Shown here: in pieces, positions 7,759 through 16,421 of the stretch | Position numbering within the stretch: position 1 is the first letter of the stretch | Layout of the letters: the number at the start of each line of letters is the position of its first letter | DNA from: a virus | Direction: 5' to 3' (one strand) | DNA: 64,000 bases | IMG/VR virus record: IMGVR_UViG_3300050821_007134 | Span: 107,074 to 171,073 of that record | Program-made: the position numbers and the translations under genes | The notes under the pieces: generated by a model | What the model was told of the DNA's origin: nothing | Databases searched by the model: none | What the model saw: only the letters and a program-made list of their open reading frames with translations

Positions 7759-8459
7759 GCAAGCTACCAGAGAAGAAAGAAACGTTGCCTGAACCTACTA
7801 CCGACATCGGCGAAGGCGACATGAACCGTCTCACGGCTTTCCTAGAAGCTGGATTGCCAGGTATTGTCAATTTGACCCAAGAAAAGATAAATGACATGCT
7901 AGAACTTTACATGGACGGCGCCAGCTATTCCAGTCTTGCTATGGACATGAAGGTAAAAAAAGAACTCGTTCTTTATGCAGCGTATAAAGGTGATTGGTTC
8001 GCGGTTAGAAAAGACCATTTGGCAGAATTATCCAGCCAATTGGCACAGACTGTAGCGGCCACTAAAATAAGAAATAGAATCACCATGAAAAAGGCCATTG
8101 ATCATAAGCGTAGGATTTTAGACGATCTCATTGGCTATTATAATAGAACTAGGGACCGCATCACCAAAGAAGAGATTGATAAAGAAACCATGGCCTATGC
8201 CAAATTGGTTGAACAATACGAAAAACTCGAAAGCGATGAGTCGAACAAAGCTCCTAAAACCCCTCCATTTGGCCTTCAGGTTGGAGCCACAGGCGTTAAA
8301 ATTACTAATAACCAAACCGGTCAATCAGTGGATGTAACCCCTAAAAAGGAGAGTCCGGGTGCTGCCCTCGAACGTATGGCAGAAGAGGAACGGGAAGAGG
8401 AACGACGTAAAAAGAATGAGAAAATTGTTGACAGTACTGATATAAAAGAAGAAAATTGA
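7755..8459 (+). CDS. 234-aa protein with helix-turn-helix-like segment
   Basis: Residues ~40-90 contain NDMLELYMDGASYSSLAMDM, KELVLYAAYKGDW and a charged helix. The pattern of Y/M-DG-S-LA-M then KGDW recalls the DNA-binding helices of phage small terminase or transposase-type HTH proteins. The middle is a long helix (RRILDDLIGYYNRTRDRI). The C-terminus is highly charged (EREEERRKKNEK). It could be a DNA-binding adaptor or a small terminase subunit. The gene for the probable large terminase is about 7.5 kb away on the other strand, so that assignment is weak. Confidence 0.7.
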   Translation: MSKLPEKKETLPEPTTDIGEGDMNRLTAFLEAGLPGIVNLTQEKINDMLELYMDGASYSSLAMDMKVKKELVLYAAYKGDWFAVRKDHLAELSSQLAQTVAATKIRNRITMKKAIDHKRRILDDLIGYYNRTRDRITKEEIDKETMAYAKLVEQYEKLESDESNKAPKTPPFGLQVGATGVKITNNQTGQSVDVTPKKESPGAALERMAEEEREEERRKKNEKIVDSTDIKEEN

Positions 8460-8491
8460 ACTTTAAAGAACTTTTTAGGAAAGAGGAAAAA

Positions 8492-9478
8492 ATGAAAAAT
8501 CTACTGATCGCATTATGTCTTATTTTCGGCGCCCAGGCGTTCGCCGGAGATCAGATCACACTAACTGTGGACAACACAATCGCCATTAACGATGAGTTTG
8601 ACGGACATTCAGTCTCTCAAATCATCAAAAAGGCACGGGAATTGGATGCCAGAATTCCATCTGGAGATGCCCTTTATCTCGTAATCAACAGCCCAGGCGG
8701 CAGCATTGAAGACGGATTGGAACTCATCGAGAACCTTTCTAACCTCAAACGCCCCGTAATCACAATCACCTTATTCTCGGCCAGTATGGGATTCCAGACT
8801 GTACAAGCATTGGGCGAGCGATACATCACAAATATGGGAACCCTCATGTCACACAGAGCAGCCGGTGGATTCTGGGGCCAAATTCCAGGTTCATTAGGAA
8901 CTCGATACGCTTTCTATTTAAGACGCGTACAAAAACTTGACGAAAATGCAGTCAAGCGATCCAAAGGAAAACTTACAATGGCAACTTATGCCACTCTCAT
9001 TCAGGATGAATACTGGTGTGAAGGCCAAGACTGTATCGACAAAGGTCTAGCCGATAAAATCGTATCTCCTCAGTGCGACAAGAGTTTGACTGGGACAACG
9101 AGTGTTTCAATTTTCCAAGCTCTTATGGGCGCGGTAGTTGAAATTTTCGCAGACTATGATAACTGTCCACTTAACACTAACGTCTTGAAGTACACCCTTT
9201 TGGTGAACGGCGAACCACTCTTTAAAGACGGCGTCAGCATCGAAGAACTTCACAGACTTTTGGGCCAAAAAGAACAGAAAGAAAAAGAAGCGGCTAAAGC
9301 CAAAGAATCCTCTGGTATTTTCAGCTCTTCTTACTTTTCGTCATCTAGCTATGACTATTCTTCTTCTCCCAAGACTCCCATTGATTCTCTGACCAAAGAG
9401 CAAATCCTTGAGATCTGGACCAAGTATCAAGAAGTTAAGAAAAAGAAAGAAAACCGCGACGTTATCAAAGGTTACTAA
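8492..9478 (+). CDS. exported ClpP/SppA-like serine protease
   Basis: A 328-aa protein starting at the ATG at 8492, preceded by AGGAAAGAGG. A TTG at 8456 overlapping the upstream stop would add 12 residues before the signal peptide and is less likely. A typical Sec signal (MKNLLIALCLIFGAQAFA, cleavage after residue 18) leads into a ClpP fold: LYLVINSPGGS near 61-71, FSASMG with nucleophile Ser98, and LMSHRAAGG with His121. The third member probably lies in the WCEGQDCIDKGLADKIV region. Export suggests action in the periplasm, like SppA- or NfeD-associated ClpP-class proteases. A Ser-rich stretch (SSSYFSSSSYDYSSS) precedes a lysine-rich C-terminus. A second, cytoplasmic ClpP-like protein is encoded at 37319-37927. 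Confidence 0.85.
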   Translation: MKNLLIALCLIFGAQAFAGDQITLTVDNTIAINDEFDGHSVSQIIKKARELDARIPSGDALYLVINSPGGSIEDGLELIENLSNLKRPVITITLFSASMGFQTVQALGERYITNMGTLMSHRAAGGFWGQIPGSLGTRYAFYLRRVQKLDENAVKRSKGKLTMATYATLIQDEYWCEGQDCIDKGLADKIVSPQCDKSLTGTTSVSIFQALMGAVVEIFADYDNCPLNTNVLKYTLLVNGEPLFKDGVSIEELHRLLGQKEQKEKEAAKAKESSGIFSSSYFSSSSYDYSSSPKTPIDSLTKEQILEIWTKYQEVKKKKENRDVIKGY

Positions 9479-9726
9479 TGCCTATCATCGCGTACTCTTG
9501 CGAGTGCAAACACTCTGTTAAAAAGTTCTACCGGTCGGCGAAAGACTCGCCGACCGTTCTTATTTGCGATAAATGTCAAAAAGAAATGAAAAAACAGTTG
9601 TCTTCTCCCTCATCTGTGTCTAAGATAGTAGTAGACAATGGGGTTCAGGCCCGCTCGGTAGAAATCATACCGAACATTGTCGAGCTTAATCAGGAAAGAG
9701 CCTCCAAAAATTACAAGGGAGACTAA
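9478..9726 (+). CDS. FmdB-type zinc-ribbon protein, 82 aa
   Basis: MPIIAYSCECKHSVKKF followed by VLICDKCQKEMKKQL gives CxC and CxxC pairs about 20 residues apart, as in the FmdB/CxxC_CxxC_SSSS small zinc-ribbon family, including the SSPSS after the ribbon. The family is often called a putative regulatory protein and its real role is not established. The gene sits immediately before the SbcC-like ATPase and overlaps the protease stop by one base. Confidence 0.7.
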   Translation: MPIIAYSCECKHSVKKFYRSAKDSPTVLICDKCQKEMKKQLSSPSSVSKIVVDNGVQARSVEIIPNIVELNQERASKNYKGD

Positions 9727-11883
9727 GTGTTAAAACTCAAAACTCTACGCATTCGTGCCGTAGGCCGATTCGTGGATCTCCAGACTATCAATGTTGATGC
9801 TCTAGGGAATTTCGTACAAGTAGATGGCGATAATAAAAACACTGGCGGTTCCAGCGGAGCAGCTAAAACTACCTTATTCAGGGCTCATGATTACCTTCTA
9901 GGCGTTAGTGATATCCCCTCCACGATTTTACAATCTAGACTTACAAAAGAAGGAATGCTCGTAGAAGGAGACTATGATTGGGACGGACGAGATCTCACAA
10001 TTTCTCGTGGTAAAAAAGAGGGTCTAACAATCACAGTAGACGGAGAAGTTAAATCCGGCAGTGTTAAACTCTTAGAAGAAGAACTCGATAAAATTCTAGC
10101 TGTCCCCAGAGATTTATTCAGACAGATGTTTCATAAACGACAGTTCGCCAGGGGATTCTTTTTGAGTATGACTCCCAAAGAAACCTATGAATTCCTAACA
10201 AGTTGTCTCGGATTAGAAAAAGAAAAAGCTAAAGTTGACGATCAAGAAAAAGACATTAAAAAATTCACAGAGCATAAAGAATTTTTAAATAAATCCTTAG
10301 AGATTCAAAAACAGGGCAAGAAGGCTACAGAAGATGCCCTCTTATCTTTTGGTCTCGGACCCGTAAAGGACATGCACGAAGAAGTTGTTGCGTCTCTATT
10401 GGAAAAAGTAAATTCATCAAGACAAGCCCTATCAATGGTAGAATACGGCCACAGTAAAGAACTAGAAAAATTAATAGCTACAAAGCCATCTTATAAGGCT
10501 ACGCCGTTTACTTCTGAATCATTTACTGTCGTTCCTTTCGACCGCACCACTTTAAATAAATGTGAAGCGGCAATGAAAGTCCTCGGCAATAAAATGAGTA
10601 TTGCCGTAAAAGCCGAAAATGACAGACAAGCCGAAGTAATGAAAGATATTTCTGAGGCCAAACTTAGATTGGCCGAATATTCTCAAGTCGTAGTCGATAG
10701 CGAAAAAGCTAAAATTGATGCTGCGACTAAGGCTTCACAAATCAAAACTATTCGCGATAGTTTCTGCCCGACATGCGAACAGACATGGATAAATGAAAAA
10801 GCTAAAGCAAAAGAACAGAAACTTTTAGCTGAAGTTTTGGAACTTAAAAAATTAATTATGGCCGGTTCTGAAGCTGAAAAAATAGTTACAATCATCAAAG
10901 GGAATATTGATCGCTTGGTCTTGGACTCTACTCTTAAAAAATCTCCCGAATTCTTAGAAATTGTTGCTAACCAGACCAGACTTAATCAAATGATTTCTGC
11001 CGAAATGAACAAGGAATTTGCTCATTCCGATGCCCAAAGACAAGCTCAGAGAGACCATGATTTAAAGGAATCTAGGAGAAGTCACGCCCATAACGAAGCT
11101 GAAACCAGCCAAAATCGCGCCATTATGGCGGAATACACTCAAAGAGAGAATGATCTTAGGGCCAAACACAAGAGCGAGATCCAACAGGCCGCTGGACAGC
11201 TAGATATCGATTCTAGAGCCCATATGGCAGCCGAAGAGAAGCTTAGGGCTTACAGGACTGCAAAGACCTCCTATGACGCCTCTGTAGGCCGAATGAAGAG
11301 CCAATATGATGGCTATGCAATGGCAGTCGAGGCTTTGTCCAAGGAATTGGAAAAGACAGCCAAAGATTTGATTCTGGCCGAAGAAGCCAAACGCGCCACG
11401 AAGAGCTATATTTCTCGATCATTTGATGATGCCCTGAATACAATAAGCAACAATGCTACTGAGATGATTCGGCATATTCCAGTTATGGCCAACTGTACTA
11501 TTCAATTAGAAGGTCTTAGAGAGACTAAGGATGGCAAAGTCAAAGAAGAAATTAACGCAGTCATCCATATGGATGGAGAAGAAAATATTCCAATCAAGAG
11601 TCTTTGCGGCGGCGAGGAAACTTCTTCTCATTTAGCGATTGACTTAGCGGTCATTGATCTGATAGAACAGAGGACAGCCAAAGGAATAAATATTTTTATT
11701 CTTGACGAACCCTTCACAGGGATGGATACTGTGTGTATTGAAATGGCCCTGGAAGTTTTAAAGAACTCGAACACTAACAAGAAACTGATTATCGTGGATC
11801 ACAATCCTGAAGTTAAGCAAATGGTTCAAAGTAGATTAGTAGTGGTCCGCGATGGAACCACGAGTAACGTCGTTCAAGCATAG
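9727..11883 (+). CDS. sbcC: SbcC/gp46-like Rad50-type ATPase
   Basis: A 718-aa SMC-type protein with a GTG start and GGGAG upstream. Walker A is GGSSGAAKTT at ~40-49. Long coiled-coil arms flank a zinc hook, CPTC at 347-350. The ABC signature region reads SLCGGEETSSHLAID, Walker B is IFILDEPFTGMD with Asp660 and Glu661, and the H-loop is IIVDHNPE. It is the ATPase and tether of the Mre11-Rad50-like complex with the SbcD-like protein at 6259-7266. The signature GGEE replaces the usual SGGE/SGGQ. In T4 this complex (gp46/47) processes ends for recombination-dependent replication. Confidence 0.93.
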   Translation: MLKLKTLRIRAVGRFVDLQTINVDALGNFVQVDGDNKNTGGSSGAAKTTLFRAHDYLLGVSDIPSTILQSRLTKEGMLVEGDYDWDGRDLTISRGKKEGLTITVDGEVKSGSVKLLEEELDKILAVPRDLFRQMFHKRQFARGFFLSMTPKETYEFLTSCLGLEKEKAKVDDQEKDIKKFTEHKEFLNKSLEIQKQGKKATEDALLSFGLGPVKDMHEEVVASLLEKVNSSRQALSMVEYGHSKELEKLIATKPSYKATPFTSESFTVVPFDRTTLNKCEAAMKVLGNKMSIAVKAENDRQAEVMKDISEAKLRLAEYSQVVVDSEKAKIDAATKASQIKTIRDSFCPTCEQTWINEKAKAKEQKLLAEVLELKKLIMAGSEAEKIVTIIKGNIDRLVLDSTLKKSPEFLEIVANQTRLNQMISAEMNKEFAHSDAQRQAQRDHDLKESRRSHAHNEAETSQNRAIMAEYTQRENDLRAKHKSEIQQAAGQLDIDSRAHMAAEEKLRAYRTAKTSYDASVGRMKSQYDGYAMAVEALSKELEKTAKDLILAEEAKRATKSYISRSFDDALNTISNNATEMIRHIPVMANCTIQLEGLRETKDGKVKEEINAVIHMDGEENIPIKSLCGGEETSSHLAIDLAVIDLIEQRTAKGINIFILDEPFTGMDTVCIEMALEVLKNSNTNKKLIIVDHNPEVKQMVQSRLVVVRDGTTSNVVQA

Positions 11884-11891
11884 GGGGAATA

Positions 11892-12125
11892 ATGACTCTA
11901 GAAGAAAAAATGCATAAATACAAAATTTATCACGAAATGACCGAAACAATTTATGAGTTAGAAGCTCACGCGAACAAATTAAAAAGAGAAAGAGACGAAC
12001 TTATTACGGCATTGGGCTTAGAATACAATATAGATTCAAACAAATTTACAGACGACAAAATACTTCAATCAGTTGTTTTTGAAGTTGGACAGACCGAACT
12101 CAAAAGGCGGTCTACAAATGTCTAA
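11892..12125 (+). CDS. 77-aa coiled-coil hypothetical protein
   Basis: Almost wholly helical: TETIYELEAHANKLKRERDELI forms a likely coiled coil in the first half, followed by a short C-terminal domain (DDKILQSVVFEVGQTEL). A GGGGG-containing SD-like run lies 5-9 nt before the ATG. The end overlaps the next gene by 8 bases. No family is recognised. Confidence 0.75.
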   Translation: MTLEEKMHKYKIYHEMTETIYELEAHANKLKRERDELITALGLEYNIDSNKFTDDKILQSVVFEVGQTELKRRSTNV

Positions 12126-12453
12126 CAAAGAACAAGTAGAACGTGACATTTCAGACTATTTGGAAAAAGAAGAAAACTTAACGGAGAACGATAAAAGAAA
12201 GTATTTACGAGCTTTATTTGAAAAACACTTTGAATTCGACAAGTTAGATCATCTGTTAAATTATCACGATTTCCATGACATCATCAGTATGGCCAAAACA
12301 AATTATAATAATGTAAAGCTTGAAATTTCAGGCAGACAGTTGTATCCTTCTGAGGTCTCGCAAGTTGCCATTATCGAAGCGGTTGCGACCCATCTCAATG
12401 CTAAAGGCATTTTAAGAAAGATTGTAAAAATCGATTATAGGAGCCGACGATGA
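12118..12453 (+). CDS. 111-aa hypothetical protein
   Basis: The ATG at 12118 is chosen because AAAGGCGG stands 7-14 nt upstream and the frame then begins MSNKEQVERDISDYLEKEEN, an ordinary phage N-terminus. An upstream ATG at 12073 would overlap the preceding gene by 50 bases. The protein is charged and helical, with KYLRALFEKHFEFDKLDHLL and a C-terminal VAIIEAVATHLNAKGILRK helix. No family is recognised. Confidence 0.7.
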   Translation: MSNKEQVERDISDYLEKEENLTENDKRKYLRALFEKHFEFDKLDHLLNYHDFHDIISMAKTNYNNVKLEISGRQLYPSEVSQVAIIEAVATHLNAKGILRKIVKIDYRSRR

Positions 12454-12689
12454 AATATTTTTTGATTGGTCTAGTTTTCCTCATGGGTTGTACGGATGCA
12501 GAATTTGCCAATTTCACAAGTCTCGGTTCATCTGCACATATCACTTGCTACAGCGGAGATAAAGTTACTTATGATGGTATCTCAACTGGGAAAGTCTCTA
12601 CAGTCACCCATTCAGATGGATGGCAGTTTAAGGATTCAAAAACTGGGAAGTTCATGCGTGTAAGCGGCCCCTGCGTAATTGAGAACTAA
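12450..12689 (+). CDS. small lipoprotein, conserved phage family
   Basis: A 79-aa protein with a lipoprotein signal: MKYFLIGLVFLMGC, with the lipobox Cys at residue 14. The mature part contains CYSGDKVTYDGISTGKVST and ends SGPCVIEN. From memory, this YSGxxxYDGxSTGKV...SGxCVI arrangement occurs in small proteins of many enterobacterial and other phages, with no assigned function. Two Cys in the mature domain may form a disulfide, consistent with a periplasmic location. Confidence 0.75.
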   Translation: MKYFLIGLVFLMGCTDAEFANFTSLGSSAHITCYSGDKVTYDGISTGKVSTVTHSDGWQFKDSKTGKFMRVSGPCVIEN

Positions 12690-12917
12690 ATGAACGTACA
12701 AGATTTAGTGAATGCTCTCTTACAATTCCCTCCTACTATGGAAGTGTATTCCGTGCGAGAGGATTTCAGTAAAACGATAGAACGGTATTCACCAATTGAA
12801 TCCGTTATGATTGGCGAGGCCGCAGTCGGCCAAGCTAAAGACGATCAAGGAAACGACAAAGCATTGTTCAAACAGGCCATTCTCATTAAGGGACTGGTCA
12901 AAAAGGAGACCAAATGA
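12690..12917 (+). CDS. 75-aa hypothetical protein
   Basis: Starts directly after the lipoprotein stop. It opens with MNVQDLVNALLQFPPTMEVYS, a short helix plus FPPTMEV turn seen in small phage proteins of unknown role, and ends with a hydrophobic strand and Lys-rich tail (ILIKGLVKKETK). No function can be given. Confidence 0.7.
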   Translation: MNVQDLVNALLQFPPTMEVYSVREDFSKTIERYSPIESVMIGEAAVGQAKDDQGNDKALFKQAILIKGLVKKETK

Positions 12918-13438
12918 TTTTACGCACATTATTATTTATACTTGGGCTATTGGCCAAAGTTTCTGGGGTTGCAAAGTATGCCAAGAGCAGATTCGATAAA
13001 AACAGAAAGCTTATCGTTTTCGTCGCTCTTTTACCTCTTCGAGATCTTACTCTAAAGATCGCATTTAGAAGCGAAAAGGAAACAGGATGGAGAACATTAA
13101 AAATTACCATTCCTGCTGTTCTTACCTCTAGAGGAACTGGGCTTGGCGTACTAGAAGATATTTTAACTGGTTATTACGGAGAATACGAAGAAGCAATCAC
13201 GGTCCTGAATGTTTCAGGATTTCGTACTCCATGGAAGAAATTCAAAGATGAGCTTGTCGGTGTTAAGTATCCCAAGCTAACATACGAAATGGCTCAATTA
13301 CTGGACGCTTTAGAAGTGGGACCTTACGGTTCTACAAAAGATAAAGTAACTGATAATTCCGCAGAAAATGACAAACTTGCGGAGCAAATAAACGCATTGA
13401 AAAATTTATTAAATAATAAGGAGGCTACCAATGGATAG
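12914..13438 (+). CDS. 174-aa protein with N-terminal hydrophobic helix
   Basis: The N-terminus MILRTLLFILGLLAKVSGVA is a hydrophobic helix that could be a signal anchor. It is followed by a basic segment and a second hydrophobic run (KLIVFVALLPLRDL). The rest is mixed alpha/beta, ending with a helical DKLAEQINALKNLLNN. It could be inner-membrane associated. No family is recognised. Starts by ATGA overlap. Confidence 0.7.
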   Translation: MILRTLLFILGLLAKVSGVAKYAKSRFDKNRKLIVFVALLPLRDLTLKIAFRSEKETGWRTLKITIPAVLTSRGTGLGVLEDILTGYYGEYEEAITVLNVSGFRTPWKKFKDELVGVKYPKLTYEMAQLLDALEVGPYGSTKDKVTDNSAENDKLAEQINALKNLLNNKEATNG

Positions 13439-13709
13439 AGAGAAATTAGAAGACCAATTGGACAAGATCGATCCACGTTTCCGTAAGGAAGCAAATGGAT
13501 TAAGCGCCGCTGAACTTGAATCTAAGATTAACCTCTTAGCAAAAGCCAGCGAAGCCAATGATCAATTGCAAGAAGACGACGAAGACCTCGCAGGAGCTAA
13601 AGCTAAAGCTTCCGAACTTGGCCGTCCTTATCGCGAAGATCGCAAGGCCTACAAACTCAAAACAAAATACTCGATTCTTCTGCTCAAGGAAAAAACCGGC
13701 CAATCATGA
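13431..13709 (+). CDS. 92-aa helical hypothetical protein
   Basis: A strong SD (AAGGAGG) precedes the ATG at 13431. The protein is charged and helical, starting MDREKLEDQLDKIDPRFRKE, with a central acidic run (LQEDDEDLAG) and a basic, Tyr-containing tail. It directly precedes the RuvC-like nuclease gene with a 4-base overlap and may work with it, but there is no direct evidence. Confidence 0.75.
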   Translation: MDREKLEDQLDKIDPRFRKEANGLSAAELESKINLLAKASEANDQLQEDDEDLAGAKAKASELGRPYREDRKAYKLKTKYSILLLKEKTGQS

Positions 13710-14380
13710 GCGAAAGAATTCTCTCCCTTGATATTTCAACCAAAACTGGTTGGTCGCTTGCTTTAAGCGATGCAGATGGTTGTCATATTGCCCACTACGG
13801 GCAGACTGAGCCTATTCCTGAGCCAAAGGGAGAGTACCCATACAGAGTTTGGGACTGGACATACAAATGTTTCTCAGTGATAGAAAAACTCATTAAAGAA
13901 CATCACCCCGATGTATTAGTGATAGAACAGACCTCCAAAGGTAGTAAGGCTTCAAAAACGCAGAAGCTATTAGAATGGATTCATTTTCTCGTGGCCGACT
14001 ACATCATCAAGAGATCCATGAAAAATGTCTATTTACAGACCGGTGAATGGAGATCTTTAGTTGGCTCCAAAATGACCAAAGATGAAAAGACTCGAAACAA
14101 GTATGTTAAGGATTATAAGGCCAAATACTTAGCCGAACACGGACAAGAATATACAATAGGAAAAAATGGCAAGAAAAAGAAGAAAGCCATTGTTGTTTAC
14201 GATGAAGAAGGCGTTCGCATAGGTAAAGTTGGCAAGAAGAATGTAAGTGTTCGAACCGCCAATGAAATCTTTGGCCCACAACTTAAGAGGCCATTACAAA
14301 GAAAAGATGAGGATGCGGCTGAGGCTCTTTTATTGGCTTACGCGTATCATAGGAGAACCAATGCGCTTCAAAAATCTTAG
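13706..14380 (+). CDS. ruvC: RuvC-like Holliday junction resolvase
   Basis: A 224-aa protein with an RNase H-like nuclease fold: ILSLDISTKTGWSL gives the first catalytic Asp (residue 9), VLVIEQTSKG supplies the central Glu, and DEDAAEALLLAYAY near the end carries the closing acidic pair. An inserted Lys-rich hairpin (KNGKKKKK) lies between the last strands. Resolvases of this kind cut branched intermediates before packaging, which suits the recombination genes in this operon. Length is somewhat above cellular RuvC (~173 aa), as in other phage members. Confidence 0.8.
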   Translation: MSERILSLDISTKTGWSLALSDADGCHIAHYGQTEPIPEPKGEYPYRVWDWTYKCFSVIEKLIKEHHPDVLVIEQTSKGSKASKTQKLLEWIHFLVADYIIKRSMKNVYLQTGEWRSLVGSKMTKDEKTRNKYVKDYKAKYLAEHGQEYTIGKNGKKKKKAIVVYDEEGVRIGKVGKKNVSVRTANEIFGPQLKRPLQRKDEDAAEALLLAYAYHRRTNALQKS

Positions 14381-14636
14381 ACACCTAGAAGATGAAATCC
14401 TTAACAAAATATTAAAGCTTGTCCCCGTTCATCTGGACATTAATGTAGGAAGCAATATACATTATTTGGCAGAAGACATGGCTTTATTGTTAACAGAAGT
14501 TCAATCGGAATTAGAGGCTCTACGATATAAGTATAAAATAGAAGATAATGATTTACTTCCTTTAACGACTGTGTTATCAAGAGGTGAATCAATTCCCGCC
14601 CGAACCGTATTACGGGCACTTGGAGAAAAAGTATGA
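14361..14636 (+). CDS. 91-aa hypothetical protein
   Basis: The start at 14361 has AGGAGAA 4-10 nt upstream and gives MRFKNLRHLEDEILNKILKL. A longer frame from 14247 would be antisense-like overlap with the resolvase reading frame and is rejected. The protein is helical, with IHYLAEDMALLLTEVQSELEA in the middle. It overlaps the resolvase by 20 bases and the next gene by 4. No family is recognised. Confidence 0.7.
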   Translation: MRFKNLRHLEDEILNKILKLVPVHLDINVGSNIHYLAEDMALLLTEVQSELEALRYKYKIEDNDLLPLTTVLSRGESIPARTVLRALGEKV

Positions 14637-15592
14637 GCGAATATTGGAATGACGAAAATGACCCAAATGCTGACGGAGACTTCCGGGACATCCCAGAAGA
14701 AACGGTAGAAAATGCCATTATTCCCCAGCCCAGTATAATGCCTCCTCCGAGGGCTCAGGCAGTTCAAGTAGTCGGCCAAGACGCTGAGTACGAAGAGGAA
14801 TATGACGAAGAGTATGACACGACCGCCGATGACGATTTACAACAAAATGAAGTGGCAGAAGAAGACGACTATTCAAACATCCTAGACGATGCTCGATTGA
14901 GACTTGAACAAGGTCGCCTTTACGAAATGGTTATGAAACATAACCCATTCGAACACCTTGATGCAGACCCTAAAGCGGTCATCGTAGTTCAAAAACAAAT
15001 CGTTAAGTTTGCAAAAGAACAAATGGAAATCATGTTGGGAATGAGACAGGCTAAACAACAAAATTTTGACTCAGTAGTCTCTTCTCCATTCAATGATTTG
15101 GAAGTTAAACTCTTAAAAGAATTCGCATCCAAAATGAGTGGCGGAAAGTCCGCCGAAGCTGGCGCAAATCAAGTCGCACAAAAGCTAACTTCAATTGGGG
15201 CTCCTAAACAACAAAGGGCTCCTGCACCAATACCGACTTCTCAGCCTCGGGCTCCTCAGCAAGCTTTACCACAAGCTCCTGGACAGCCTTTAAAACGTAA
15301 AAAGAAAGTGCCAGGCAGCATTGATCGGCTGTTAAGAGAAGGAATGAGTCCAAAAGACGTGGGATATAAACCACTTAAGAAGTCCCCAAATCAAATGACT
15401 ACGGATGAACTTCTACAAAGAAATGAAGAAGCTAAGATAAGACAGGCCTCACAGAAATCAGCCAGGCCAGCTAATGCTACTCCATTACCGACCTATGAAC
15501 AAGAAGAAGCTCTTCATGCTTCGCGGGTTAATGCGGCCAATGGAACCGTGTCTTTGATCATGAAAGCAATTGAAATGAGTAAAAAGAAATAG
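14633..15592 (+). CDS. 319-aa protein sharing a C-terminal domain with the 384-899 protein
   Basis: The N-terminus is very acidic (EYEEEYDEEYDTTADDD near 53-69). A helical domain spans ~75-170 (RLRLEQGRLYEMVMKHNPFE, VIVVQKQIVKFAKEQ). A Pro/Gln/Ala linker follows (PAPIPTSQPRAPQQALPQAP). The C-terminal ~75 residues begin KPLKKSPNQMTTDELLQRN and match the same block of the 171-aa protein beside the terminase candidate. The multi-domain, linker-rich layout suggests a scaffold or adaptor protein, but function is unknown. Confidence 0.8.
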   Translation: MSEYWNDENDPNADGDFRDIPEETVENAIIPQPSIMPPPRAQAVQVVGQDAEYEEEYDEEYDTTADDDLQQNEVAEEDDYSNILDDARLRLEQGRLYEMVMKHNPFEHLDADPKAVIVVQKQIVKFAKEQMEIMLGMRQAKQQNFDSVVSSPFNDLEVKLLKEFASKMSGGKSAEAGANQVAQKLTSIGAPKQQRAPAPIPTSQPRAPQQALPQAPGQPLKRKKKVPGSIDRLLREGMSPKDVGYKPLKKSPNQMTTDELLQRNEEAKIRQASQKSARPANATPLPTYEQEEALHASRVNAANGTVSLIMKAIEMSKKK

Positions 15593-15623
15593 TGACGATA
15601 ATTAATTTAAAAGGAGACAGAAA

Positions 15624-16382
15624 ATGTCAGAAGCAAAAGAAGCCCCAAAAGCAGCATCGGTAACACCAATTGGTGCAAAACCCAATGGAGCCGCTGCAAA
15701 GCCCGCACCCCCAAAAACCGCTGGTCAGCGATTAGACGATCTTGAAAGAGCTATGATGAGTCTTTTTCAAAATATGGATAATCTTGGTCGCGAAACTGGA
15801 ACGATCAAAGAGGCTCTTCGATTGTTAGGTAACAAAGTGGATGCATTGGCAAAAGCCAATCTTCGCGGCGAAGCCCCAACAGACGAAACTCTTAGCCAGA
15901 TCATGATCGATAACAACGTCGAAGAACTCAAAGGCAAAGTTGAAGGGCTTGTAAAAGCTCAGGTATTGGTAGCTACCGATATCGTTGGAGACACATCCTT
16001 TATCGTTGGTCGCGAGATCGCAGCAGATTCAGATAAAGTGATCAATCCTCGCCTTCAGTTCTCTCTCACAGCTTTAGCAAAAGAAGTTGGAGACAAGATC
16101 AGAGGTCATCTCGTTGGTGACATTATCACCATTCAAGAAGGCCAAGTGAGATTCGAAGTGTTGGAAGTTTACAACATTCAGACTCCTCCTCCAGCAGCTC
16201 AACCAACTGCACCTGCAACTGATGCACAAGCCGCCGCACCCGCAGCTGCTCCAGCAACAGACGCAAGTTCAACTCCCGCTGCTACGGCAACAACCGATGC
16301 TAGCGCACCAGCTGCCCCTGCTGCCGCAACACCGGCTGCACAAGATCAAACTCAGACACAGGCTGCGCCCACAGGCAACTAA
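15624..16382 (+). CDS. 252-aa protein with coiled coil and Ala/Pro-rich tail
   Basis: AAGGAG stands 9-14 nt upstream of the ATG. A flexible N-terminus (~35 aa) leads to a heptad-like helix (RLDDLERAMMSLFQNMDNL). A folded central domain follows (VLVATDIVGDTSFIVGREI, LVGDIITIQEGQVRFEVLEV), and the last ~65 residues are almost only Ala, Pro, Thr and Gln. The central part reads like a small beta-barrel and the tail like a tether. Possibly virion-associated or a DNA-binding accessory; no family is recognised. Confidence 0.75.
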   Translation: MSEAKEAPKAASVTPIGAKPNGAAAKPAPPKTAGQRLDDLERAMMSLFQNMDNLGRETGTIKEALRLLGNKVDALAKANLRGEAPTDETLSQIMIDNNVEELKGKVEGLVKAQVLVATDIVGDTSFIVGREIAADSDKVINPRLQFSLTALAKEVGDKIRGHLVGDIITIQEGQVRFEVLEVYNIQTPPPAAQPTAPATDAQAAAPAAAPATDASSTPAATATTDASAPAAPAAATPAAQDQTQTQAAPTGN

Positions 16383-16421
16383 TCTTCTGAGTATGATTAA
16401 CAATTAGGGAATGGGCTCTTT

